Positions 24,485 to 31,636 of a stretch of 53,901 nucleotides of DNA are shown piece after piece. The position numbers and the translations under genes are program-made. The notes beneath the pieces were generated by a model. That model was given only the letters and a program-made list of their open reading frames with translations, was not told where the DNA came from and did not search any database. The DNA lies in contig JBDRWD010000013.1 of NCBI GenBank assembly GCA_039802205.1, forward strand, positions 1-53,901. Reading direction: 5' to 3'. Origin of the DNA: a candidate division WOR-3 bacterium. Lineage in GTDB: Bacteria > Hydrothermota > Tepidihabitantia > SM23-42 > JAOAFX01. How positions within the stretch are numbered: position 1 is the first letter of the stretch; each line of letters begins with the position of its first letter.

Positions 24485-26383
24485 ATGATAAAGGTCAGAT
24501 TGAATAATAGTATCATGGAAGTTGCACCGGGCGTGAAGGCATCGGAACTGATTCAGGATGAAGAATGCATTGCGGTGCGGATCAACGGTGAATTGAGGGA
24601 TTTGAGTACCGTACTTAATGCGGATTGTGAATTGACTCCAGTAAAGTTTTCCGAACCGGAGGGTCAGCAAGTATTCTGGCACTCCACTTCTCATATCATG
24701 GCAATGGCGGTGAAATCTTTATATCCGGAGGCGAAACTGGCAATAGGACCAGCGATCGACCAGGGCTTTTATTACGATTTCGACCGAAGCCCCCCTTTCA
24801 CCAACGATGATTTGAAAAAGATTGAAGAAAAGATGTTAGAGATAATAAAAGGGGATATACCATTTGAACGTCTGGTGATGACCAAAGAAGCGGTGATTGA
24901 ATTTTTCAACCGGCGTAATGAGCCATACAAAGTAGAACTCGCCAAGGAAATTCCGGATAAAGAGATAAGCCTTTACCGCAATGGGGATTTCGTTGACCTT
25001 TGCCGGGGACCGCATATCCCGAGCACCGGCCGGGTTAAGGCATTCAAACTTCTCAGTGTTGCTGGTGCGTACTGGCGGGGTGATGCCCGTTTACCAATGC
25101 TTTCCCGAATCTACGGCATCTCTTTTACAACCGAGGAAGAGTTGAAGAAATACCTTTTCAAACTGGAAGAGGCACAAAAGCGTGACCACCGCCGATTGGG
25201 TACGGAACTGGAATTGTTTTCAATCTTTGAAGAGGCTGGAGCAGGGCTGGTATTCTGGCACCCCAAGGGTACGATCATCAGAAGGTTGATTGAACAATAC
25301 TGGATCACAGAACATTTAAAGGAAGGTTATGAGTTGATCACCACCCCACACATCGCTCGGAGTCACCTCTGGCATACCTCTGGACATTATGATTATTATC
25401 GGGACAAGATGTTCACCCTGCCGGTGGAGAACGAAGAATATGTTTTAAAACCGATGAACTGTCCAGGCCATATACTGATTTATAAATCAAAGGTGCGGAG
25501 TTATAAGGAGTTGCCGATCAAGTTTGCTGAATTAGCCACAGTCTACCGGAATGAATTATCAGGCACACTCCATGGTCTCTTGCGCGTCCGGGGTTTTACC
25601 CAGGATGATGCCCATATCTTCTGCCGTCCGGATCAGATTGAGGATGAGGTGGTGAAGATATTGAAATTGACGCTAAAAATATTTAAGAAATTCGGGTTTG
25701 AAGACTTTGTGGTGAACCTTTCGGTGCGCGATCCTAAGAATAAAGATAAATTTATGGGTTCGGATGAGGAGTGGGAAAGGGCTGAAAAAGCGCTTACTTC
25801 AGCATTAGAAAAGGTCAACCTGGCATATAAGGTGCAATTAGGCGAGGCAGTATTTTATGGTCCAAAGATTGATATCAATATTCTTGATGCCTTGGGTCGG
25901 CCCTGGCAGGCGACAACCATCCAGTTTGACTTCAATCTGCCTAAGCGCTTTAAAATTGAATATATGGATGCCCAAGGGCAACACCGGGAAGTAGTGGTAA
26001 TCCACCGCGCGCTGTATGGCTCATTGGAGCGGTTTATCGGCACCCTTATCGAACATTATGCAGGGGCATTTCCCCTCTGGCTTGCACCGGTCCAAGTGGT
26101 TGTCATGCCGATAACTGATAAAGAGGCGACTTATGCCCGAGAGGTTTATCAACGCTGTCTGAAACATGGATTGCGTGCGGAATTGAATACTAAGTCCATG
26201 AAGATAAATTATCGAATAAGAGAAGCCGAGGTTAAAAAAATTCCCTATATTCTGGTTGTTGGTAAAAGAGAAGTGGAAAGTAAGACGATTTCGGTCCGTA
26301 AGCGGGGACGGGGAGACCTCGGCGCCATGAAGTTAAAAGATTTTTTTAATCTCTGCGATTCAGAACAAGGGGGCGAAGATTAA
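24485..26383 (+). CDS. thrS: Threonyl-tRNA synthetase
   Basis: A full-length class II synthetase (632 residues). Domains: N-terminal TGS (1-60), editing domain with HSTSHIMAMAVK (about 73-84) and DFVDLCRGPHIPSTG, catalytic core with MNCPGHILIYKS (motif 2 region, about 326-337), RVRGFTQDDAHIFC and motif 3 in VVIHRALYGSLERFIG, then a C-terminal anticodon-binding domain starting LAPVQVVVMPI. It is transcribed from a leaderless promoter. Its stop overlaps the ATT start of infC by one base, so thrS-infC-rpmI form an operon. Confidence 0.97.
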   Translation: MIKVRLNNSIMEVAPGVKASELIQDEECIAVRINGELRDLSTVLNADCELTPVKFSEPEGQQVFWHSTSHIMAMAVKSLYPEAKLAIGPAIDQGFYYDFDRSPPFTNDDLKKIEEKMLEIIKGDIPFERLVMTKEAVIEFFNRRNEPYKVELAKEIPDKEISLYRNGDFVDLCRGPHIPSTGRVKAFKLLSVAGAYWRGDARLPMLSRIYGISFTTEEELKKYLFKLEEAQKRDHRRLGTELELFSIFEEAGAGLVFWHPKGTIIRRLIEQYWITEHLKEGYELITTPHIARSHLWHTSGHYDYYRDKMFTLPVENEEYVLKPMNCPGHILIYKSKVRSYKELPIKFAELATVYRNELSGTLHGLLRVRGFTQDDAHIFCRPDQIEDEVVKILKLTLKIFKKFGFEDFVVNLSVRDPKNKDKFMGSDEEWERAEKALTSALEKVNLAYKVQLGEAVFYGPKIDINILDALGRPWQATTIQFDFNLPKRFKIEYMDAQGQHREVVVIHRALYGSLERFIGTLIEHYAGAFPLWLAPVQVVVMPITDKEATYAREVYQRCLKHGLRAELNTKSMKINYRIREAEVKKIPYILVVGKREVESKTISVRKRGRGDLGAMKLKDFFNLCDSEQGGED

Positions 26384-26903
26384 GAATCTACCGAGGGTTA
26401 ATCATGAGATAAAAGCCGAAAAGGTAAAACTGGTGGATGAAAATCGCCAATATATGGGTATTTTTGATCTGGCGATTGCCCTGCGCATTGCCCGGGAACG
26501 GGGCTATGACCTGGTGGAAGTTGCCCCGGATTCCCAACCACCAGTCTGCCGTTTGATGGATTTTGGTAGGTATGTTTATGAAAAGAAGCGACAAGAACGG
26601 GAAGCGCGTAAGCACCAGCACCAGACCGAGGTAAGGGAAATCAGACTTTCAATGAAAATATCGGATAATGATTACCGGGTGAAGTTAAACAAGATGAAAG
26701 AATTTCTGGCCAGAGGCGACCGGGTAAAGGTGAAATTGAGATTAAAGGGCCGGGAATTGCTCCATGCCCACCTCGGGATGAATCTTATGGAAAGGGTGAT
26801 TAATGACCTAAAAGATATCGCCCGTGAGGAGGCTCCTCCGAAGCAGGAAGATCAGGTCATCCAGGTCACCCTTATTCCCCAGAAAAAGGAGAAGAAAGGA
26901 TGA
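26379..26903 (+). CDS. infC: Translation initiation factor IF-3, ATT start codon
   Basis: IF-3 binds the 30S subunit, blocks 50S joining and proofreads start codons. The usual N terminus of the family (PRVNHEIKAEKVKLVDENRQ) is encoded upstream of the first GTG (26433), and no ATG, GTG or TTG lies in that stretch. An ATT at 26379 follows AAGGGGG with 5 nt spacing and gives 174 residues, normal for IF-3. E. coli infC also starts with AUU, which lets IF-3 repress its own synthesis. Later blocks: LMDFGRYVYEKKRQEREARKH and VKVKLRLKGREL. ATT overlaps the thrS stop; the 3' end overlaps rpmI. Confidence 0.92.
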   Translation: MKNLPRVNHEIKAEKVKLVDENRQYMGIFDLAIALRIARERGYDLVEVAPDSQPPVCRLMDFGRYVYEKKRQEREARKHQHQTEVREIRLSMKISDNDYRVKLNKMKEFLARGDRVKVKLRLKGRELLHAHLGMNLMERVINDLKDIAREEAPPKQEDQVIQVTLIPQKKEKKG

Positions 26904-27088
26904 GAAAACTGAAAAGTAAAAGGGGTTGGTTGAAAAGGGTTAAGATAAAAAAAGATGGTAAGATTTTACATTGGAAAGCAGGCCGGAGACATTTATTGAC
27001 CGGAAAGTCCCGAAAAAGAAAGAGGCGTCTTTCGAAGTTAGTGCCGATTTCCAAGGCGGACCTAAAAAAATTCAAAGATTTTAAATAA
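26900..27088 (+). CDS. rpmI: 50S ribosomal protein L35
   Basis: A 62-residue basic protein with the L35 core WKAGRRHLLTGKSRKRKRRLSK. The N terminus MRKLKSKRGWLKRVKIKKDGK differs from the common MPKMKTK but keeps the charge pattern. ATG overlaps the infC stop (ATGA). The classic infC-rpmI-rplT order is kept, but a separate promoter lies before rplT. Confidence 0.93.
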   Translation: MRKLKSKRGWLKRVKIKKDGKILHWKAGRRHLLTGKSRKRKRRLSKLVPISKADLKKFKDFK

Positions 27089-27106
27089 CAATTTTGCCAA
27101 CAGGAC

Positions 27107-27134
27107 TTGACAGAATTTTTAATTTGGTTATAAT
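27107..27134 (+). promoter_or_regulatory. Promoter of rplT-pheS-pheT
   Basis: TTGACA (27107-27112), 16 nt, TATAAT (27129-27134). Transcription should start near 27141, leaving a leader of about 70 nt before rplT. Confidence 0.7.
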
Positions 27135-27140
27135 GTTTTG

Positions 27141-27206
27141 ATGAGCCTAAATCCTTAAGATTTCAGGCGATAAAATCTGAAGGCATAAATCAAAGAAAGG
27201 AGCAAG
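27141..27206 (+). promoter_or_regulatory. rplT leader with micro-ORF MSLNP and alternative hairpins
   Basis: Six nt after the -10 box, at the geometry used by leaderless genes here, lies ATG AGC CTA AAT CCT TAA (27141-27158), encoding MSLNP. Its second half forms a stem CCTAAATC / GATTTCAGG (one bulge) that is exclusive with a second stem TTCAG / CTGAA just downstream. AAAGGAG then serves rplT. Regulation by L20, as known for this operon in other bacteria, or by translation of the micro-ORF is plausible but unproven. Confidence 0.4.
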
Positions 27207-27210
27207 CGAT

Positions 27211-27579
27211 ATGCCAAGAACAAAGTGCGGACCTTATACGCGCAAACGCAGAAAAAAGTGGCTTAAAGCCGCAAAGGGCTACTGGGGTGGTAAACACCGT
27301 CTTTATAAAAGCGCCCGCCTCCAAGTGATGAAGGCGTGGCTTTCTGCGTACCGAGAGCGCAAAAGGAAAAAACGGGTATTCCGGGCATTATGGATAACGC
27401 GAATTAATGCGGCATTGAGACAGCAGGGGTTGAAGTATTCTGAGTTTATTAATTCGTTGAAAAAGAATAACATTGAAATAGACCGAAAGACCCTGGCAAT
27501 GCTCGCATATGAACATCCTGAGGAGTTCAATTCACTGGTTGAAGTATGTAAGGGTATGAAGGGAGAGGCACGGGCATAG
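27211..27579 (+). CDS. rplT: 50S ribosomal protein L20
   Basis: A 122-residue protein with canonical L20 sequence: N-terminal RKRRKKWLKAAKGYWGGKHRLYKSARLQVMKA, RDRK-like RERKRKKRVFRALWITRINAALRQQGLKYSEFI, and the C-terminal IDRKTLAMLAYEHPEEF (landmarks). L20 is needed early in 50S assembly and in several bacteria represses its own operon by binding the leader. It has a good Shine-Dalgarno (AAAGGAG) and is followed by pheS after 3 nt. Confidence 0.96.
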   Translation: MPRTKCGPYTRKRRKKWLKAAKGYWGGKHRLYKSARLQVMKAWLSAYRERKRKKRVFRALWITRINAALRQQGLKYSEFINSLKKNNIEIDRKTLAMLAYEHPEEFNSLVEVCKGMKGEARA

Positions 27580-27582
27580 GTT

Positions 27583-28584
27583 ATGGAAGAAAAATTAAAG
27601 GAAGTTCGGTCAACGATAGAACTGGAGTTAGGTAATATTAAAGATGCTCAGACACTGGAATCTTTTCGGATACGGTTTTTAGGTAGAAAGGGCGTACTAA
27701 ATGAGTTGATTAAAGAACTGGTGAATCTCCCTCTTGAAGAACGTAAGAAATACGGGAACGAGATAAATCTTTTGAAAACTCAGCTTACCGCAATAATAAA
27801 TCAGCGTCAGAGTGAGCTTTTAAAGAAAGAGAAACCGAAATTTGATCCTTTATTACCCGGAAGAATGGGCTATGTGGGCCACCGCCATCCGCTGAGTATT
27901 ATCCAGGAAGAGATTGAATCTTTTTTTGAAAATCTCGGTTTTGTCGTGGCATCCGGACCCGAAATTGAATACGACTGGTATAACTTTGAGGCTTTGAATA
28001 TCCCCAAGGACCACCCGGCACGGGATAATTTTTCAAGTCTCTATATCACCGACGAATTGCTCCTGAGGAGTCACACCTCACCGGTTCAGATAAGGGTGAT
28101 GGAAAAGTATAAGCCGCCGATAAAGATCATCTGTCCAGGTAGGTGTTATCGGTTTGATCCCTTTGATCCCAGCCATTCTCCAGTATTCCATCAAGTGGAA
28201 GTTTTGTATGTAGACAAAGGGGTTTCTTTTGGCGAATTAAAATGGCTATTGGGTGAATTCGTCAAACATATCTTTGGTCCCAAAACCAAATATGAACTCC
28301 GACCGAGTTTCTTTCCCTTTACCGAACCTTCTGGAGAACTTGCCATCAGTTGCTCTGTCTGCCAAGGAACCGGATGCCCGGTCTGCGGCAATACCGGCTG
28401 GCTGGAACTTTTGGGTTGTGGGATGGTTCATCCCCAAGTTTTAAAGAATGTGAAGATCTCACCGAAGGAGTATTCGGGTTATGCCTTAGGCATGGGTATT
28501 GAGCGGGTGGCGATAGTAAAATATCTGATTGATGATATCCGGGTATTTTATAATAACGATATCCGGTTCTTAGGACAATTTTAA
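27583..28584 (+). CDS. pheS: Phenylalanyl-tRNA synthetase alpha subunit
   Basis: The catalytic alpha subunit of the (alpha-beta)2 enzyme, 333 residues. The N-terminal coiled-coil arm (1-90) is followed by class II motifs: GHRHPLSIIQEEIESFFENLGF, YNFEALNIPKDHPARD, HTSPVQIRVM, CPGRCYRFDPFDPSHSPVFHQVE (motif 2) and GYALGMGIERVAIVKY (motif 3). Two CxxC pairs (CSVCQGTGCPVCGNTGW) near 265-280 replace the usual loop and may bind zinc. It is co-transcribed with rplT and pheT. Confidence 0.96.
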   Translation: MEEKLKEVRSTIELELGNIKDAQTLESFRIRFLGRKGVLNELIKELVNLPLEERKKYGNEINLLKTQLTAIINQRQSELLKKEKPKFDPLLPGRMGYVGHRHPLSIIQEEIESFFENLGFVVASGPEIEYDWYNFEALNIPKDHPARDNFSSLYITDELLLRSHTSPVQIRVMEKYKPPIKIICPGRCYRFDPFDPSHSPVFHQVEVLYVDKGVSFGELKWLLGEFVKHIFGPKTKYELRPSFFPFTEPSGELAISCSVCQGTGCPVCGNTGWLELLGCGMVHPQVLKNVKISPKEYSGYALGMGIERVAIVKYLIDDIRVFYNNDIRFLGQF

Positions 28585-28607
28585 AAAATGCGCGCAAGGG
28601 AGAGAGA

Positions 28608-30929
28608 ATGTTAGTCTCGGTCAAATGGTTGGAAGAAATCCTTGGCACTGAATTGGAGGTCAAGGAACTTGTGAAAGTGGCTAATAGACTGGGAATGGAA
28701 ATAAGTGAGCAAAAAAATTATGCCCCGCAGGATGTAGTAATCGGCCGGATTACGAAGATTACACCCCATCCCACGCTAAAGAATCTTATCATCCTTGAGA
28801 TCAAAACAAAAACTCATCATCAAATAGTGAGTGCTGCGACCAATGTCAAATTGGGTGATCTGGTCCTGGTTGTGGAGGCAGGAAAAAGGTTTAAAGAAGA
28901 GATTGTGGGTGAGCGGGATTTTGCCGGAATAAAATCCACCGGGATGCTGGTGAGCGAAGAAGAACTGGGGATGGCCGAAAAGTCTACAGGAGTGATTGTT
29001 TTAGACCGGGGAAAGGAAGGTGTGCATTTTCGTGATTATTTTGATGATGTGGTTTTGGATGTAAAAGTCAGTACCAATCGGCCAGACTTACTCTCGGTGG
29101 TGGGAGTGGCACGTGAATTCAGTGTCGGGCTGGGGATAAATCTTAGTCTAAAAGAAAAAAATCCGGAGCAGAGGAATAAGAACGATCCCTCACTCATTCA
29201 GATAATCGACCATGAGGGTTGCCCAAGGTATACCGCAAGGATATTTGAGGATGTCAAGATTCAGGAATCGCCGTTTTCCATAAAATGGCGACTTTACTGC
29301 ATGGGGATGAGAGGAATCAATAATGTGGTGGACCTGACCAACATCAACATGTTGCTCTACGGACATCCCCTCCATCCTTTTGATCTTGATTTACTCAAGA
29401 TGCCTGTGGTGATAAGGCGGGCGCAGAAAAACGAGCAGTTTGTGACCTTGGAGGGGACGGTTTTTAAGCTTAACGAAGATGACCTGGTGATTGCCGATAA
29501 AAATGGTCCTATTGCCCTTGCTGGTATTATCGGTGCTCGGTGCTCCCAGATCACCAATTCTACCCGACGGGTTCTGCTCGAAAGTGCCTATTTCAACCCT
29601 CGGCGGATCGCACATACCCGGCGCCGCCTGGGAATTCAGACCGAAGCCTCTTTGCGTTTTGAAAGAGGGGCGGACCTATCAATCGTTGACGAAATTTCTC
29701 GGATAACCGGTGAAGATTTCAAACGGTTGGCCGGGGCACGTGAAGTTTCATTTGTTAGTGCCGGGAAAAAGGCAAAGTCGCGCACAGTGGCATTCAATCT
29801 CGGGCGTTTAAATACCATCCTTTCATTGAATCTCAAATCCGATGAAGTCAAAAATCTTTTAAGTAAGTGCGCGATAAAAGTTTCGGGCAAAAATAATATG
29901 CGCGCAGTAATACCCCATTACCGTTATGACCTCCAGATTGAAGAAGACATCTATGAAGAAGTAGCACGTATTTATGGTTATATGAATATCCCGGATGTTC
30001 CTCCAAAACGCTGGGGTATTACTCCAATCCTGGAGCGGGGAAGGAGTTTGATAAAACATTTGAAATCTTATATGCTCGGACTCGGTTTCAGCGAAACATA
30101 TAACCTCTCACTGGTATCCAGTGAAAGGCTCGAAGATCTTGGATATAGTGAATTTGTTAAGGTGAAAAATCCGCTCAATGAGCGGTTTAATGCCTTAAGA
30201 CCCACACTCTTTTTGGGTCTTTTAGATGCGGTCCAATACAACCTCTCAAAGGGTAATTTTTCCTTAAAACTCTTTGAGGTAGGTAATATCCTTTTAAAAT
30301 CCGAGCCCTTTGAGGAAAAACGGCTCGGAGCGATAATGGGTGGTGAACGCTACCCCAATTTCTGGGAGAGTTCTGTCCAGAAACTCGATTACTATGATGC
30401 CAAAGGGGTGGTGGAAACAATCCTTGAGGCTTTGCACATTCCGGAGATCGAATTCAGCCACTTTGAAAAGAAAGGATTCGTTAACCCGGTGCAGATCATG
30501 TCTTCAGACCGCACACTTGGCTTCTTGGGGATGGTAGCTCCAGAGTTCTGCGAGCGCGAGTTTTACTACTTTGAATTATCAATTGACCAGATGCTTGGTC
30601 TCGTTAGTGAGCCTTTCTACAATCCTCCACCGAGGTTTCCAGCTAATATCCGCGATCTGGCGTTCCTCTTCGATGAAAGTGTGGAGGTACCGACGGTCAA
30701 AAAATTTCTCATCACCATTGCAGGACCGGTTTTAGAAAAAGTGGTGCTCTTCGATTATTATCAAGGCAAAAATCTTCCCCCCGGTAAAAAGAATCTGGGA
30801 TTCCGTTTTTATTTCAAGGCACCGGACCGAACCCTCACGGATCAAGAGGTTGATAGATTCGTTTCACGGATTGTCCAGGAAGTCACCAACAATTTTGGGG
30901 CAATATTAAGAACAAAGGAGACAAATTGA
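28608..30929 (+). CDS. pheT: Phenylalanyl-tRNA synthetase beta subunit
   Basis: A 773-residue beta subunit with the usual domain order: N-terminal B1, an EMAP-like tRNA-binding fold (VVIGRITKITPHPTLKNLIILE, about 43-64), B3/B4 editing domain (RYTARIFEDV, GMRGINNVVDLTN), B5 (about 400-470, YEEVARIYGYMNIP), a class II-like core and a C-terminal ferredoxin-fold anticodon-binding domain starting FPANIRDLAFLFDE. Residue positions are approximate. Shine-Dalgarno GGGAGAGAG precedes ATG. The stop overlaps a TTG start of a small coiled-coil gene. Confidence 0.96.
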   Translation: MLVSVKWLEEILGTELEVKELVKVANRLGMEISEQKNYAPQDVVIGRITKITPHPTLKNLIILEIKTKTHHQIVSAATNVKLGDLVLVVEAGKRFKEEIVGERDFAGIKSTGMLVSEEELGMAEKSTGVIVLDRGKEGVHFRDYFDDVVLDVKVSTNRPDLLSVVGVAREFSVGLGINLSLKEKNPEQRNKNDPSLIQIIDHEGCPRYTARIFEDVKIQESPFSIKWRLYCMGMRGINNVVDLTNINMLLYGHPLHPFDLDLLKMPVVIRRAQKNEQFVTLEGTVFKLNEDDLVIADKNGPIALAGIIGARCSQITNSTRRVLLESAYFNPRRIAHTRRRLGIQTEASLRFERGADLSIVDEISRITGEDFKRLAGAREVSFVSAGKKAKSRTVAFNLGRLNTILSLNLKSDEVKNLLSKCAIKVSGKNNMRAVIPHYRYDLQIEEDIYEEVARIYGYMNIPDVPPKRWGITPILERGRSLIKHLKSYMLGLGFSETYNLSLVSSERLEDLGYSEFVKVKNPLNERFNALRPTLFLGLLDAVQYNLSKGNFSLKLFEVGNILLKSEPFEEKRLGAIMGGERYPNFWESSVQKLDYYDAKGVVETILEALHIPEIEFSHFEKKGFVNPVQIMSSDRTLGFLGMVAPEFCEREFYYFELSIDQMLGLVSEPFYNPPPRFPANIRDLAFLFDESVEVPTVKKFLITIAGPVLEKVVLFDYYQGKNLPPGKKNLGFRFYFKAPDRTLTDQEVDRFVSRIVQEVTNNFGAILRTKETN

Positions 30930-31102
30930 ATGGGATAGCAAAACTGGAAGAGAAGATTGAAAGGATGATTAATTTAATCTATGAATTAAGACAGAAGATA
31001 AGTGAACTTGAAGAAGAAAATAGGCAGTTGCGCGAGAGAGAAGAAGAGGTAAGAAAAAAAGTTGATGGGCTAATTGAGAAAATTGATACGATGACCCTGT
31101 AA
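30926..31102 (+). CDS. Short coiled-coil microprotein (ZapB-like)
   Basis: A 58-residue frame starting at TTG 30926 behind AAAGGAG (5 nt spacing) and overlapping the pheT stop (TTGA). The product is an almost pure heptad-repeat helix: LEEKIERMINLIYELRQK, then ISELEEENRQLREREEEV. Size, heptads and position directly before zapA match ZapB-like cell-division coiled coils, which crosslink ZapA to the Z-ring. Sequence is too simple to prove homology. It ends 35 nt before zapA, which has its own Shine-Dalgarno. Confidence 0.65.
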   Translation: MNGIAKLEEKIERMINLIYELRQKISELEEENRQLREREEEVRKKVDGLIEKIDTMTL

Positions 31103-31137
31103 TTTTATGGAGTATTTGGTAAATTTTAGGAGTTAAA

Positions 31138-31434
31138 TTGAAGAAGGGTCATACCCACGAGGTGTTGGTTAATATCTTCGGAAATGATTATCGGATAACT
31201 TCCGAAGATATTGATGAGGAACGAATTAAGAAGATTGCGGAGATCGTAGATAAGAAAATGCGGGATATCCATCGTGAATTCCCGCTGCCCTCAACGACCA
31301 AAATTGCGGTGCTTGCCTGTTTGAATCTTGTGGACGAATTTTTGCAAAAAGAGGAACATTTAAATAAAAGGATTTCTGAACTTGAGCAGAGGATTAATTC
31401 ATTAATCCTCAGGATTGACGAGGTAGTCACTTAA
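31138..31434 (+). CDS. zapA: Cell division protein ZapA
   Basis: A 98-residue protein. ZapA binds FtsZ and bundles Z-ring filaments. The N-terminal head has VLVNIFGNDYRITSEDIDEERIKKIAEIVDKKMRDI (landmark) with the family's NIxGxxY pattern, followed by a coiled-coil tail (LQKEEHLNKRISELEQRINSLI). The start is TTG, with AGGAG 5 nt upstream. A 6S RNA gene begins immediately after the stop, the same neighbour order as zapA-ssrS in Proteobacteria. Confidence 0.9.
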   Translation: MKKGHTHEVLVNIFGNDYRITSEDIDEERIKKIAEIVDKKMRDIHREFPLPSTTKIAVLACLNLVDEFLQKEEHLNKRISELEQRINSLILRIDEVVT

Positions 31435-31435
31435 T

Positions 31436-31594
31436 TCGTTCCCTGCGATGCTCGTGATGGGCATTAAGTCTTGAGCCAACACCCATCGTTAGGGAGCTGA
31501 GTTCGGTTGCAGACTGCGTCTGTAACTGACAGGCGCCCACTTTAACTTTGGGTTCAGAGACTTTTTCCCACACGGCATTCGCGGGGACTTTAAA
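31436..31594 (+). ncRNA. ssrS: 6S RNA (SsrS)
   Basis: 6S RNA mimics an open promoter and sequesters sigma-70 RNA polymerase in stationary phase. The 5' end (GTTCCCTGCGATGC, from 31438) pairs with the 3' end (GCATTCGCGGGGAC, ending about 31588) as the closing stem. The 3' half (TTTAACTTTGGGTTCAGAG, then TTCCC...ACGGCATTCGCGGGG) resembles the E. coli 6S 3' half in order and sequence, and TCTTGAGCCAACACCC fits the 5' side of the central bubble. Location right after zapA supports the call. Exact ends are not determined. Confidence 0.85.
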
Positions 31595-31601
31595 AAATTT
31601 A

Positions 31602-31625
31602 CCGGGACCGTCGCCATGGTCCCGG
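31602..31625 (+). promoter_or_regulatory. Perfect GC-rich hairpin before the rny Shine-Dalgarno
   Basis: CCGGGACC (31602-31609) and GGTCCCGG (31618-31625) form an 8-bp stem with an 8-nt loop, ending 1 nt before GGAGG of rny. No T-run follows, so it is not a standard terminator. It may define the 6S 3' end or influence rny translation. Confidence 0.55.
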
Positions 31626-31636
31626 GGGAGGTTACA

